Shown here one piece after another: positions 35,401-42,702 of a stretch of 64,000 nt of DNA. Source of the stretch: Cranoglanis bouderius (lineage: Eukaryota; Chordata; Actinopteri; Siluriformes; Cranoglanididae); the NCBI GenBank assembly GCA_023630585.1, contig CM042551.1, positions 4,900,001-4,964,000 of the forward strand, written 5' to 3'. Below the pieces are notes generated by a model. That model was not told where the DNA came from and made no database searches. It saw only the letters and a program-made list of their open reading frames with translations. The position numbers and the translations under genes are program-made. Position 1 is the first letter of the stretch, and the number at the start of each line of letters is the position of its first letter.

Positions 35401-38400
35401 AACGTAAAAATCAAATAATAGCAGCTATTATGGGTTAAAAACGAACACAGAAGATGTCTTGAGGCAACAAGCAGTGTCTGTTGAATACCTCTGGCCACAT
35501 CCATCTGTTCTCAAGATACAGAAATTCCACGGATCATCAAGCCAATCCTCAATTTATAGACTCACTTTACTACTGAGGTCAGGGTACCACCATGAACAAC
35601 ACACAGTATTCACTCTCAATCGGAGGAACATAGAGACGAGAGAAAACACTTGTCTCCGCCTTGTGGGTTTGCTGCCGACATTCTTTTATCTACAACCCAC
35701 AGTTCTTAGAGACTTTGCAAGAGAGTGACCAAAGCCTTCGTCTGACTAGTAAGATGAGTTTCCACATCTCTTCACTGCGTCTGTGTGTGTGTGCGTAGAG
35801 GCCCTCCACCTCCGGTCCTCCATGAGCCTGTCTGTCTCGGCATGGGGCAGCAGGCCACTCAAAGGCAGCACCTGGCCCTCCACTCTTCTTTTGTAAAGGG
35901 CTGACTTCAGTGGATTACCATCACAACATCCACCAGCTGTCCCCTGCATCCCGGCTCAACCCCCTAGACACCCCCCTGTTCCTCCAGCTGGAGCCTCTCT
36001 GAATGACACCCTCACAATCTGCCTAATTATCTCGCTGCTTCAGCTGGGACTTTATCCCACAGTTGAGCGGTGCTTGCTTGCAAGCACTCCACACAGGGGT
36101 GGGATGAGATCAGGGGGCTACTGAAACAGGCACTCCAGTGGGACTTCCTGACTCTTCACCTAGACTCACATTCCTAGACTCAGCACCAACAAGTGCTATG
36201 TCACACTTGTGTGACATAGACTGACTTGAAGCATGATGGACCATATACCAAGTTCTAAGACCTCAACCTACATCAACATAGTCCAAGTTCAACAATTCAT
36301 TGTGGCATCAGATTTGACAAAATAAAACTGAACCATTTGACGTGGTGATGGCCCACGAAGAACGTTAACCCTAAGATTAACCCTCTACCCATAACTGTGG
36401 ACTATTGTGAGCAAGCACTCATGGGAGAGAGTTACTCAGGGATTACTTCTGTAATCTGTCAAGGGCTACACTGGCCACTAAAACTCTAGAGGCAGTGCAC
36501 CATGAAGTGAGAAGGGGCACAAGTAAGTGAAAGAAGAGTGGTATTTTCATAAATTGTAGGTTGCAGACCAGATAGGTTAGTCTTTGGCATCAGACCAATA
36601 AAGCAGTCAAGTAATGCCATGATAACTAGGGCAGTCACAATATCTGTCCTGGGGCAGAATTCACATATTATTAGTCACCTGAGACTGCATAGAAAGAAAG
36701 AAGGTAAACATGAAGTCTAAACAACCTAAAAAAAGATCACGCTTAGCAATTCATAGAAATTTGGCATGGCAAGATCAATTTGGTTAGCAAAATATCTACA
36801 AAGTTTCAATTTGTGCTACTATTTTCCTGGACTTTATCCATTATTTTTGCCTGTTTTTCCAGCATTCTCATTCACCCTTTTCTTTTCTCGCATTCCCCCT
36901 CCTGTGGTGCCAGGTTACAGGTTGGTATCTAAAAGAATAAATGGTCCTTTTCTGCTCTTTTGGATCTGGTTACGCCGCGTTCCCTGGAGAAAGAGGCAGG
37001 AGGTGTGGTGGAGTGAGCTTGATGGTCTCTGAGCCAGTTAGACCACTCTCCTGAGTCAAGCCTCTCGGTATGGTCGTGTTACCGCTCTGTGTAGTATGAC
37101 ATTTACTGTCCCCTTTTCTATTGGATGCTTTTACTTAAAAACAAACAAAAAAAACACCTCTCTGTGGGTACAAAAATACAACATTACAGGACAACTACTT
37201 TCAATTTGGCGTTTAATTACTTACATATCCTGTTATGACACACAAAGTGTGTCTCTGAGCTCTGGTATGCAAGAAACAGGTCAAAGGAGGTTCATAAACC
37301 CTGTTAAATATTTACCTACACGTTTTAATACCACTGAACCTGATGTCTGATGCGTAATGATTAAAAGGCAGAGTTGGCTGTTCATATTCTTTATATGTGC
37401 TTTCGGCTTGAGTGTCTTAAAGTGGCCACATGTTTTATAGCCAATGTATTACTTTATTGGAGATCTGAAAGCAGGAAAGAAAACCGCTCACCCTTTTATC
37501 TACCCGACTTCCCCTTAGATGGACCATTGGTAAGAATAAAGATCTAATAGGGCATGTTGTTTCCTGTGCAGATTAAGTTCTGTACTAGTGACACAGAAAA
37601 CCCAACGTTGGGTCTATGAGATAAACTCTTGAAACTTCAGCTCTGTACTTGTTTTGGATTCTTCCTCACTTGGATAAAAGCATCTTGTAATTATAGAAAT
37701 TCTTATTCACCTGTCCCCTGTTTGTGAGTCTGCATAACATTACAGGGTTTGACCTGAACTGAGAGCTCATTCTTCATGAGCTGGTCAGTAACCAGGTAAT
37801 AACAGTGCGCCTGAGGATACAACATTCACCAGGAACAAAAGACTGAACTTAGAAGGAAAGAAAAAAAAAAAAAAAAAACGCCCCGAGGGACAGAAAACGA
37901 AGACAAAAGCAAATGGGTTACGGATAAAGTATGCGCTAAAAGACTTTCAGCATGCCTGTTGGTTTAAACATTAGATTAGAAAGGCTCTTAAATAATGTCA
38001 TTTTTGAAGTAAATTGATTTCTGTTATATGTGTTACGTCAAGACTGAGATCACAGATATTCTCCAAATGAAAAATGCTTATTAAATCAAAGCATGTCTGC
38101 TTTTTTGAGATTAAAGGACATCCTTGTGGCACAACATATTTCGTTTAAAGTCAAGTAGTAGTCATGCATTACAGAGTTAAGAAATTGACTATAAAAGAGA
38201 GCTATGAGGGCAAATCTTATTATGCAGAATAACCACATAATCCCATTTCATTTATTTCCACAGCTTGCGGATTCTTCATAAAGTGCAATATGAGTAAGTG
38301 TAGGGTCTTTGGTTTGAGCAACAACTTAACTGCTATTGCCTGGTGTTATACATAGCCACAGAGAAGATTTCCCACATTTTCATGCATGTTAGGGGGAAAA

Positions 38401-40786
38401 AACTCTAATCATGAATGAAAGCTAGAGTGTGCACACGCACGGGCACACAACGGTTCAAATCAGGCACGAAACCTAAAACAACAGCCCCAGGCATTCATGT
38501 GATAACAATCACTTTGCATTAGCATACAGAGCGAAGACAAAAGCTGTGGGAAGCAGTGGAAATGGATGACCCCGAAAGTCCAAAACACTGCAAAGCAGCA
38601 GCGCACTGTGTTTTAGCTTTATTTTTTCTAGATCCGGCCACTTGAAGGATCTGAAATCTTGTGGACAGGTGCAAGCGGCCCATGTGTCATCTAGCAGACA
38701 TGAGAAGACTTGAGCAACATTGTTGTTCTTTGTGCCTGGCAACCCATTCAGCCTCTCAGATCGAACACCTCAAAGCCACACAGCATGTTCGCTATAAAAC
38801 AACAGAGAACGAGGGCCTGTGCCAGAAACAAAACAAAAAAATCCAAAATGCGAAAAAAGAAAGATGATAACCGTTGCCTTGAGATTGGCAACATTCCAAC
38901 CTTCTTTCCAACACAGCTGCAAGTGTATCCAAGAGCCTCATATACAATCTGACACTTACGACCAAGGCTAAATCACAACAGCAACATTCATTCTCCACAC
39001 CTAAGCTGTACCCATGAAACAGCTAATGTCGTTAGCACCTACTTTTCCTTTTCAAAACATTCAGTTAGGCGAGGTGAAGAGGTTAGCGCCTGAGCTAACT
39101 GAAAACTGTGATGTAGGCTGTGTGTTCATCCTCCTGTTACTGAACAGCTGAAGGAAAGTTTTAAGTTTCAAATGTGTTCACAGTTTATTTAATAAGTAGC
39201 TTCACAAAATTACATTCATTTACTTTAACCAAAAAAACAAAACAAAACAAAAAAAAAAACCCAAAACACTGCTTGGTTTTACACTTCAGCGAATTTAGCA
39301 AGTTTACCTTCAATCTTGAACATTTTTGCTGGTTAACACTTTTAAATTCCTAAAAGGCTTCTACTTTATACCCTTTCTTTAAGGGTTCCACCAGAGTGAC
39401 AAACTGACAAACAACAAATAAAAGAGTGCTAAACGGAAACTATATGTTGTTAGCAATGTGCTAATTACATTTTCCTGACTAAATATTATGATGTTCCACA
39501 GTAACACTGACTTACCATAACCTTAAAGGAAAAAAATAGTAAGAGAAAAATGTTCTTCAGAGCAGTGCTACACAAAAAAACTGTTTTGTTTCCCTAAAGA
39601 GCCATTTAGTGGTTACTCAATTATTTACGACTGGGGCGCTACAAAGTACTTTTAAACTTATATGGTCTGAAATGATTATTCAGTTATTTGTAGCACCAAG
39701 CAAAATGGTTCTTTGGGCGGTACAGAACTAGCATCCTAAAGCAGTTCTTCTTGAACCCTGTTCTGAAAGGAAAACAACCTTTTATAGGGTTCTACCCGAG
39801 TTACAACAACAACCGTAGAACCTTTAAGTGTGCTAACCTGAACCTATACTGCTAGCGAAGTGCTAATTACATTTTACTGATTAAACATTAAGTTGTTTCA
39901 CAGCAATGCTGACTGACTATCACCTTAAAAAAAAAATTGCCACAGAAGAACCCTTTTGGTTCCCTAAAGAACGTTTTGAAGATTCTTTAACCATTTTGGT
40001 TGGTGCTAGAAAGAACCGAATAATCATTTCCGACCACAGATGTTTAAATTTACTGTGAAACCACTGGAAAAAAAAAACAACAAAAAAAACGTTCTTTAGG
40101 GAAAAACAAAACAAAAAGTTATCTGGAATTGCTCTAAAGATAATTATTGGGAAATTTACGTTCGTGGGATGTCTAGATTTCTCACAGTAAAAGTTTTAAT
40201 GCGCCTTCGTGGACAAAATTATGATCTGATATGGACCAAAACCAAAACAAGTATAGGATTACTACACTAAGGGGGCTGAGAAGTTAAAAGTGGACAATAT
40301 GGCCGACTCAATAATGAACCCAGACGAACGTCTTTGGTCTGTAAGCGCTCGAGTTGAAAAAATAAACTCCTGAGTGATGTGTTTCTCAGTAGAAAAATTC
40401 AATGAAACATCAGGTTTGTTGTATTAATAGGAATAATGCAATTAAACTTGCAGCAGTGAGCCATTTCTCAGAAGTTATCATGGGCTGGCTCGTCGCTAAC
40501 GGGTGCGGTTACTGTGAGCTGTGTCTTTGCTGCTCATCCCACTACATCACTAATGAAAATAAAACAATGATGGTTACTCCTAAAAGAGCAAGAAAAATAA
40601 AATAAAATAAAAACACAACCGGGGAAACTTACATGCATCTCGAGTCAATACACATTCCCCCGTTTTCACATGGTCTGTGTGTGTCCAAGCAGCGCAGTCC
40701 TGTGGAAAGAAAAAACACACACACACAGGTACATTTACACACATACACACTCATTGCATAGTGCTACTCTGTGTTGTTTCTATTGT

Positions 40787-40823
<37 letters not shown>

Positions 40824-41169
40824 CATTTCAGATCTTTGATTAGGTACCTTTGCTCTCACACACACTGTTGTGTTTTTTTTTTTTTTTTTGGTATGTTATC
40901 TGTGTGTAAACGAGAAACCATTCAGATTCATTCACAAAGACTTCAAAACGTGATTAAGGGCTCGTTTATGCTTTAAGTCAGATAGGGTTCACGCTTTGGA
41001 GCTGTTTGTTATCAGCTGAATTCGTGCGTAATTGCGCAAAGACTCTGAAGTGGTACATTTGCATGAATGCCAGCACTCGCCTATTGATCAGATCAGTGTT
41101 AAAAGGATAGAAATGTTACTTTGCGTCATAAATTCCATACGTCATAGTTCCTAATCATAGGTTTGGACA

Positions 41170-41217
<48 letters not shown>

Positions 41218-42702
41218 GCTCGAAGTTTGACGTGAGAATGAGGGATCAGCTTTAATGGAGGGATCAATCATTAATCAAACTGCACCAAATGCACACACAA
41301 AAAAAAAAAATGTGTCACGACTTTGTTGTGCTATGTTTGAAACTTTAAAGCTGTGGTTTTAAAGATCAAATTTTGTTCAAATTGCACCAGCTTTCCCCCC
41401 ATCCCCCACTGAATACAAAGTTCAGTTCTTAATGGCTCTTTGTTCGTAAAACACACGGGGGGCAAAGTTACAGATCATAGACCTAAATCCTTACCCAATC
41501 CCATATAAACCCCATATAGAGCTTGTATTACAACGCAAACTAGCTCACACATTTGCTTCAAAAGCACATTAAAAACCCACGTGTGGTGTAAATGTATCGT
41601 GGAAGTGCGGAATGAACCTCAGTGTTGCCAGATTGCCCGGTTTCCAAACCAAATAGTCCTATTTTGCATGCAAATTAGGGTCAGATCAAAATCAGACCAC
41701 TCCAAATTCTGTATCAAATCACCCTTTCGACTCGTTGATTGTAAACAAGTGATGTTTAAAAAAAACAAAAGCGCGATGGCTTTGAAAACACTCCCAATCT
41801 GGCAACCCAGGTGCTCAACATGTTGCCGACTTCACCTCAGGCGCTTTATTCACGAAGGTGCAATATTTTCTCACGGTCTTCTTGACAATCACTCACTCAA
41901 AACAGGGCAGTTAGGTCTATCCTCGCACTCAGATGTTTATACACATCAGCCCTACCTACTTCATGCTTTCATTAAAATAAATAAATAAATAAAAATCCAG
42001 TTGCAACAAATGGCCCTTATATGTACTTTATGCACTATGCATGAATATAGCGGGTTGCTCTTATAATATACAGACACACACACATATATAAGGATTGCAT
42101 TTCATAGGGACTTAATGCAAATATTGCACTTTGCCTGATGTGACGTTTGAGTTACTTTCTGCAACTGTAGCGCGAGAGCTTTGACTCGTTCCAAAGAAAC
42201 TCCACTCGAGCGCGTGAGCTTGCTCAGGATGCCCATACCAAGCAAATAATATTGTGTTGCTGATTTGCATATAAATGTGTCAACTAAGACAGCGTCGCGA
42301 TAACGATTGATAGGTACACCATTCATCCTTGCTGTTGAATTTCCTCCACCTGATGGACCAAGCAGTTGAAGGACCTTCAATAAAGTATATAGGACTGACT
42401 CGAAAATGCATCAAGGCTAAAAAAATGCACTTTTTTCCCCCCCTGGTTAAAATGCATTGGTAAATCTAAAACACGCACTGCTTTCTAAGCACTTTCTAAT
42501 ACAGATATTTTCTATAAAGAAAACAAGCACGAGCGTGTCTCCCATCCCATGCACACCGCGCGAGCAGGTTGTCTGCAACTTTCTTTCAATGAGGCAGCAA
42601 AGAAAAAGCGTGAAACTCACCTTCACAAATCTGCACAAGACCCAAAACTGACAGGACTACCCAAAATCTGTAATTCCTCATATTTGTGGACATCTTATCC
42701 AT
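9671..42702 (-). CDS. notch3: Notch3 receptor, complete, 33 coding exons
   Basis: The 33 exons below join in frame to 7368 bases (2455 residues plus stop). Order: signal peptide (about 1-28), 35 EGF repeats (to about 1384), three LNRs (about 1385-1511), heterodimerisation region with furin-type site RLKR at about 1568-1571, transmembrane helix about 1647-1668, RAM motif LWFP, ankyrin repeats about 1795-2035, Gln-rich region with six Gln, and a PEST tail with a TPSPE degron ending MQVFA. Function (family knowledge): binds Delta/Jagged on neighbouring cells through the EGF 10-11 region, is cleaved, and its intracellular domain joins RBPJ and Mastermind in the nucleus. Paralogue choice: EGF content, NNSQCDETC..LYDNFDC, REPVGQDALGMK and DWSDSTPSP match Notch3, not Notch1 or Notch2. 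Exon count and many exon lengths equal those I remember for mammalian NOTCH3. Confidence 0.95.
11212..11309 (-). CDS. notch3: notch3 exon 32: ankyrin repeat
   Basis: 98 bases: KSALHWAAAVNNVEATIALL then KNGANKDMQDLK. Too short to stand out as an ORF, but its phase (1 to 0) and flanking AG/GT are exact. Confidence 0.95.
11503..11650 (-). CDS. notch3: notch3 exon 31: ankyrin repeats
   Basis: 148 bases: ILIRTRATDLDARMYDGSTA and LAARLAVEGMVEELI, CHADVNAVDELG. Confidence 0.95.
11943..12247 (-). CDS. notch3: notch3 exon 30: ankyrin repeats
   Basis: 305 bases: DGFTPLMLASFCGG, an acidic insert, then RTGETALHLAARYARADAA and GRTPLHAAVAADAQGVFQ. Confidence 0.95.
12293..12400. repeat. dispersed repeat, copy in notch3 intron 29
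   Basis: GTTTAATGTTGTGGAACGTC followed by TATTATAGCAGCTATAA and CATTCCCTCAT matches, with divergence, a stretch at 63888-63972 (GTTTAATGTTGTAGAACATC, ACATTATAGAAGCTATAA, TTCCTCCTCAT). Confidence 0.65.
12417..12585 (-). CDS. notch3: notch3 exon 29: RAM-ANK linker
   Basis: 169 bases: VEEPSILSDSEDAVD, RQWTQHHLAAADIR and MDVNVRGP. Its acceptor is preceded by a TG repeat. Skipping it would shift the frame. Confidence 0.94.
12586..13454 (-). other. notch3: notch3 intron 28
   Basis: 869 bases. Holds the TG repeat beside exon 29, a poly-A/T run near 13081-13110 and a stretch near 12900-13010 with repeated TTCACTACA and CACTA motifs that looks like an old MITE fragment. Confidence 0.6.
12592..12619. 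repeat. (CA)n at notch3 exon 29 acceptor
   Basis: On the transcribed strand this is a TG repeat ending about seven bases before the exon, in place of a normal polypyrimidine tract. Confidence 0.95.
13455..13545 (-). CDS. notch3: notch3 exon 28: RAM-ANK linker
   Basis: 91 bases: HMPKTVEESLLGDHSDQWID then CPEAKRLK, including a short basic stretch. Phase 2 to 0. Confidence 0.92.
13629..13854 (-). CDS. notch3: notch3 exon 27: transmembrane helix, S3 site, RAM
   Basis: 226 bases: a hydrophobic helix VLLVGVAVLFLMVIMVVGML, stop-transfer RRKRE, then the RBPJ-binding RAM motif LWFP. The residue after the S3 Gly is Met (codon 13756-13754) rather than Val. Confidence 0.95.
14059..14210 (-). CDS. notch3: notch3 exon 26: heterodimerisation domain, C-terminal half
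   Basis: 152 bases: SIVYLEIDNRLCSQDSDNC and SAADYLGALSAREM, ending FPYPLKEVR. The S2 (ADAM) site should lie at or near the end of this exon. Confidence 0.95.
14304..14630 (-). CDS. notch3: notch3 exon 25: LNR 3, heterodimerisation domain, S1 site
   Basis: 327 bases: LNR 3 (CDQGCNNEECGWDGLDC), then the NOD region (LVIVVLLPPDELL) and RRESRLKR just before EL, a furin-type S1 cleavage site. Confidence 0.95.
14690..15065 (+). repeat. hAT-like non-autonomous repeat in intron 24
   Basis: Most of this 473-base intron is a diverged copy of a family also at about 45000-45575 and 54930-55070. Shared words are ATAACATTTTGTC, GAACTTTCCA, ACACATTAGG and GGATTAAATCC. One end reads GCTTCA then CCCCACTTTGAGAAACACTG in the best copy, which resembles hAT termini. 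Confidence 0.6.
15104..15624 (-). CDS. notch3: notch3 exon 24: EGF 33-35 and LNR 1-2
   Basis: 521 bases. After the last EGF (ESCLSKPCRNGGTC) come LNR 1 (CNTFVCHWDGGDCSL) and LNR 2 (CWRVFNNSQCDETC, CLYDNFDC). LNRs shield the S2 cleavage site. Phase 2 at donor GTAAGA. Confidence 0.95.
15703..15815 (-). CDS. notch3: notch3 exon 23: EGF 32-33
   Basis: 113 bases: NRFGVCDSQPCKNGGVC of EGF 33, ending YSCTCQL in phase 0. Confidence 0.92.
15904..16158 (-). CDS. notch3: notch3 exon 22: EGF 30-32
   Basis: 255 bases: EGF 31 (INEDDCSMPTWPRGNPKC, long first loop) and EGF 32 (DINECRSNPCNPANSLDC). Confidence 0.94.
16238..16370 (-). CDS. notch3: notch3 exon 21: EGF 29-30
   Basis: 133 bases: CLPGYDGQNCE then EGF 30 (EINECRSHPCQNGGTC) to PPGTRG. 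Confidence 0.94.
16508..16692 (-). CDS. notch3: notch3 exon 20: EGF 28-29
   Basis: 185 bases: LCDHGGHCVNTGNTHYC finishes EGF 28, and EGF 29 (VDHCEDKPCLNGATC) runs to TCD at a phase 0 donor. Confidence 0.94.
16799..16955 (-). CDS. notch3: notch3 exon 19: EGF 27-28
   Basis: 157 bases: EGF 27 (VDWCRRSNPCQNGGRC) and the first part of the unusual long EGF 28 (VSCEVAALQRG). Donor GTATAA is weak. Confidence 0.92.
17061..17262 (-). CDS. notch3: notch3 exon 18: EGF 25-26
   Basis: 202 bases, acceptor GTCCTGCAG: SCFNGGTCVDKINGFSC (EGF 25) and EGF 26 (VNECDSQPCLNGGVC). Ends in phase 0. Confidence 0.94.
17411..17639 (-). CDS. notch3: notch3 exon 17: EGF 23-25
   Basis: 229 bases: the remainder of EGF 23, EGF 24 (EVNECQSSPCKNGGTC) and the start of EGF 25 (IPECTES). 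Phase 1 to 2. Confidence 0.94.
17640..18110 (-). other. notch3: notch3 intron 16
   Basis: 471 bases. The segment 17725-17830 (CTTTCAACACACTCAG, CTCACTATCCGGTGTCAGCC, AGAAGAGTATG) looks like part of a common fish retroelement 3' region, also seen in intron 4. Nothing else is recognised. Confidence 0.5.
18111..18263 (-). CDS. notch3: notch3 exon 16: EGF 21-23
   Basis: 153 bases: EGF 22 (DVNECSSNPCKNRGTC) and the start of EGF 23 (DINDCLP). Confidence 0.94.
18341..18568 (-). CDS. notch3: notch3 exon 15: EGF 19-21
   Basis: 228 bases with EGF 20 (VNECASSPCLNHGTC) and EGF 21 (EEPCSPNPCANNAAC). The corresponding human NOTCH3 segment has only one repeat here, so this exon is the larger Notch1-like form. 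Confidence 0.93.
18569..19058 (-). other. notch3: notch3 intron 14
   Basis: 490 bases, no recognised feature. Confidence 0.6.
19059..19204 (-). CDS. notch3: notch3 exon 14: EGF 18-19
   Basis: 146 bases: YRCDCEPGWTGKNCD closes EGF 18, then EGF 19 (RNDCLPSPCQNAGTC) ends at FRG. Donor GTGAGT. Confidence 0.94.
19443..19635 (-). CDS. notch3: notch3 exon 13: EGF 16-18
   Basis: 193 bases: EGF 17 and the first half of EGF 18 (VDVCSNSPCVHGNC). The donor is GTACCG, a weak match to consensus, but length and phase 2 fit the next exon exactly. Confidence 0.9.
19752..19862 (-). CDS. notch3: notch3 exon 12: EGF 15-16
   Basis: 111 bases: EGF 16 reads FDDCASNPCDYGICKDG, the short EGF form without the usual NGG. 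Confidence 0.95.
19863..20213 (-). other. notch3: notch3 intron 11
   Basis: 351 bases, no recognised feature. Confidence 0.6.
20214..20447 (-). CDS. notch3: notch3 exon 11: EGF 13-15
   Basis: 234 bases encoding FEGRLCE, EGF 14 (IDNCQPDPCHHGTC, short form) and EGF 15 (LNECHSNPCQNGGKC). Donor GTAGGG. Confidence 0.95.
20690..21190. repeat. diverged tandem duplication rich in GCTAGC
   Basis: Two units (about 20695-20885 and 20985-21190) share ATTTAACTAGCTAAC, TAAGTCCATTG or TAGGTCCATTG, CTAGCTAGCTT, CATAATGTCAT or CATAACGTCAT, and TTCCTTG. A partial third unit may lie at 20510-20690. Confidence 0.7.
22938..23014. repeat. (CA)n microsatellite in intron 10
   Basis: An ACAGAC hexamer stretch runs into about 26 pure CA units, ending about 13 bases from the exon 10 donor. 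Confidence 0.96.
23027..23140 (-). CDS. notch3: notch3 exon 10: EGF 12-13
   Basis: 114 bases: end of EGF 12 (FSGTMCQ) and EGF 13 (DIDECASTPCQNGAKC, with a CxSxPC O-glucose site). A long CA/TG repeat starts about 12 bases beyond its donor. Confidence 0.95.
23141..24749 (-). other. notch3: notch3 intron 9
   Basis: 1.6 kb. Contains a C run (24308-24319) and a GA repeat (24478-24500). No conserved element or gene is recognised. Confidence 0.6.
24750..24863 (-). CDS. notch3: notch3 exon 9: EGF 11-12
   Basis: 114 bases, phase 1 to 1: YAGTHCE of EGF 11 and EGF 12 (DIDECESNPCVNDGIC). Confidence 0.95.
24864..25850 (-). other. notch3: notch3 intron 8
   Basis: 987 bases, with a 98-base hairpin-forming inverted repeat at 25067-25164 and a purine-rich stretch at 25310-25380. 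Confidence 0.6.
25067..25164. repeat. 98-base imperfect palindrome (hairpin)
   Basis: The outer arms pair over 15 positions (CCGAACC..TTTACA with TGTAAAG.GGTTCGG), the middle arms over 14 (TGACCTGCTTCGGC with GCCGAAGCAGGTCA), and an inner CCATAA/TTATGG stem closes on three bases. It could be a small palindromic MITE or a microRNA-like precursor. Confidence 0.75.
25851..26036 (-). CDS. notch3: notch3 exon 8: EGF 10-11, ligand-binding core
   Basis: 186 bases with EGF 10 (CQCGRGYTGPRCE) and EGF 11 (DINECLSMPCQNDATC). They match EGF 11-12 of Notch1, the Delta/Jagged-binding pair. Confidence 0.95.
26328..26483 (-). CDS. notch3: notch3 exon 7: EGF 8-10
   Basis: 156 bases: end of EGF 8, all of EGF 9 (DDACVSNPC, NGRAICTCPAGF) and the start of EGF 10 (DMDECSIG), which belongs to the ligand-binding core. 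Confidence 0.95.
26545..26570. repeat. (GT)n beside notch3 exon 6 donor
   Basis: On the transcribed strand a CA repeat starts about 12 bases inside intron 6. Confidence 0.94.
26581..26814 (-). CDS. notch3: notch3 exon 6: EGF 7-8
   Basis: 234 bases encoding EGF 7 (DVNECLMQPNACHNGGTCF) and EGF 8 (IDDCATAVCFNGATC). Donor GTATGG is followed after about 12 bases by a CA repeat. Confidence 0.95.
26906..27028 (-). CDS. notch3: notch3 exon 5: EGF 5-6
   Basis: 123 bases. It ends EGF 5 (GFGGLNCE) and carries EGF 6 with VDDCPGHKC and NTYNCQCPPEWTG. Phase 1 to 1. Confidence 0.95.
27029..28187 (-). other. notch3: notch3 intron 4
   Basis: 1.16 kb. The segment 27230-27545 is a retroelement 3'-end copy; the rest shows nothing recognised. 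Confidence 0.6.
27230..27545 (+). mobile_element. fish retroelement 3'-end fragment
   Basis: GAGTCTGGTTTCTCTCACG, CCTCATGTCGTCTCAGG, CCTCTGGCCTGCTCATTAGG, TTTGTGAAAATGTCTATTG and an end reading AATAAAATG match a very common teleost repeat tail that I remember. The exact family is not certain. Confidence 0.6.
28188..28523 (-). CDS. notch3: notch3 exon 4: EGF 2-5
   Basis: 336 bases covering EGF 3, EGF 4 (calcium-binding type, NDIDEC) and most of EGF 5. In human NOTCH3 the matching exon is the CADASIL mutation hotspot; Cys counts here look intact. Confidence 0.94.
28524..28860 (-). other. notch3: notch3 intron 3
   Basis: 337 bases, no recognised feature. Confidence 0.6.
28861..29003 (-). CDS. 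notch3: notch3 exon 3: EGF 1-2
   Basis: 143 bases, acceptor ATCCTTCAG, donor GTAAAC. It finishes EGF 1 (CRPGYIGPLCQ) and encodes EGF 2 up to CVCQRGFRG. Confidence 0.92.
32355..32423. repeat. (AT)n microsatellite, intron 2
   Basis: About 34 AT units without interruption. Confidence 0.97.
36196..36219. repeat. 24-bp palindrome with TCACAC half-sites
   Basis: CTATGTCACAC, two bases, GTGTGACATAG: perfect 11-bp arms in intron 2. Confidence 0.9.
39350..40135. repeat. diverged tandem duplication in intron 2
   Basis: Two units about 390 bases apart share GTGCTAATTACATTTT, a CCACAGTAACACTGACT or CACAGCAATGCTGACT core, CACCTTAAA, GTTTCCCTAAAGA or GGTTCCCTAAAGA, and GGTTCT motifs. Confidence 0.7.
40633..40699 (-). 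CDS. notch3: notch3 exon 2: start of EGF 1
   Basis: 67 bases, acceptor TTTCCACAG, donor GTAAGT, phase 1 to 2. It encodes RCLDTHRPCENGGMCIDSRC, the first part of EGF 1. The loop between the third and fourth Cys is very short. Confidence 0.88.
40789..40822. repeat. (TC)n microsatellite, intron 1
   Basis: About 16 TC units. Confidence 0.95.
41171..41216. repeat. (TTA)n microsatellite, intron 1
   Basis: About 15 TTA units. Confidence 0.95.
41620..41810. mobile_element. 191-bp MITE with CAGTGTTGCCAGATTG ends
   Basis: The left end CAGTGTTGCCAGATTG and right end CAATCTGGCAACCCAG are inverted, with 12 bp perfect (GTTGCCAGATTG). A target duplication is not obvious. These ends resemble known fish DNA-transposon termini. 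Confidence 0.65.
42621..42702 (-). CDS. notch3: notch3 exon 1: start and signal peptide
   Basis: The first ATG is at 42702-42700; in-frame Met codons 4 and 8 are alternatives. It encodes a basic start followed by a hydrophobic core, FWVVLSVLGLVQICEG, a clear secretion signal. It ends in phase 1 at donor GTGAGT. Confidence 0.85.

Larger units (their letters stand above)
29004..40632 (-). other. notch3: notch3 intron 2 (11.6 kb)
   Basis: By far the longest intron. It holds an (AT)n array, a perfect 11-bp-arm palindrome at 36196-36219, a tandem duplication at about 39350-40130 and short low-complexity runs. It has long non-repeat stretches and no ORF with a recognisable domain, so regulatory elements are likely, but none can be proven here. 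Confidence 0.6.
40700..42620 (-). other. notch3: notch3 intron 1
   Basis: 1.9 kb with (TC)n, (TTA)n and a small inverted-repeat element (41620-41810). Nothing else recognised. Confidence 0.6.

Noticed and set aside
9671..42702. Identity as notch1 or notch2
   Set aside because: The LNR region (NNSQCDETC, LYDNFDC), REPVGQDALGMK and the short tail ending MQVFA agree with Notch3. The array lacks one N-terminal EGF repeat found in Notch1/2.
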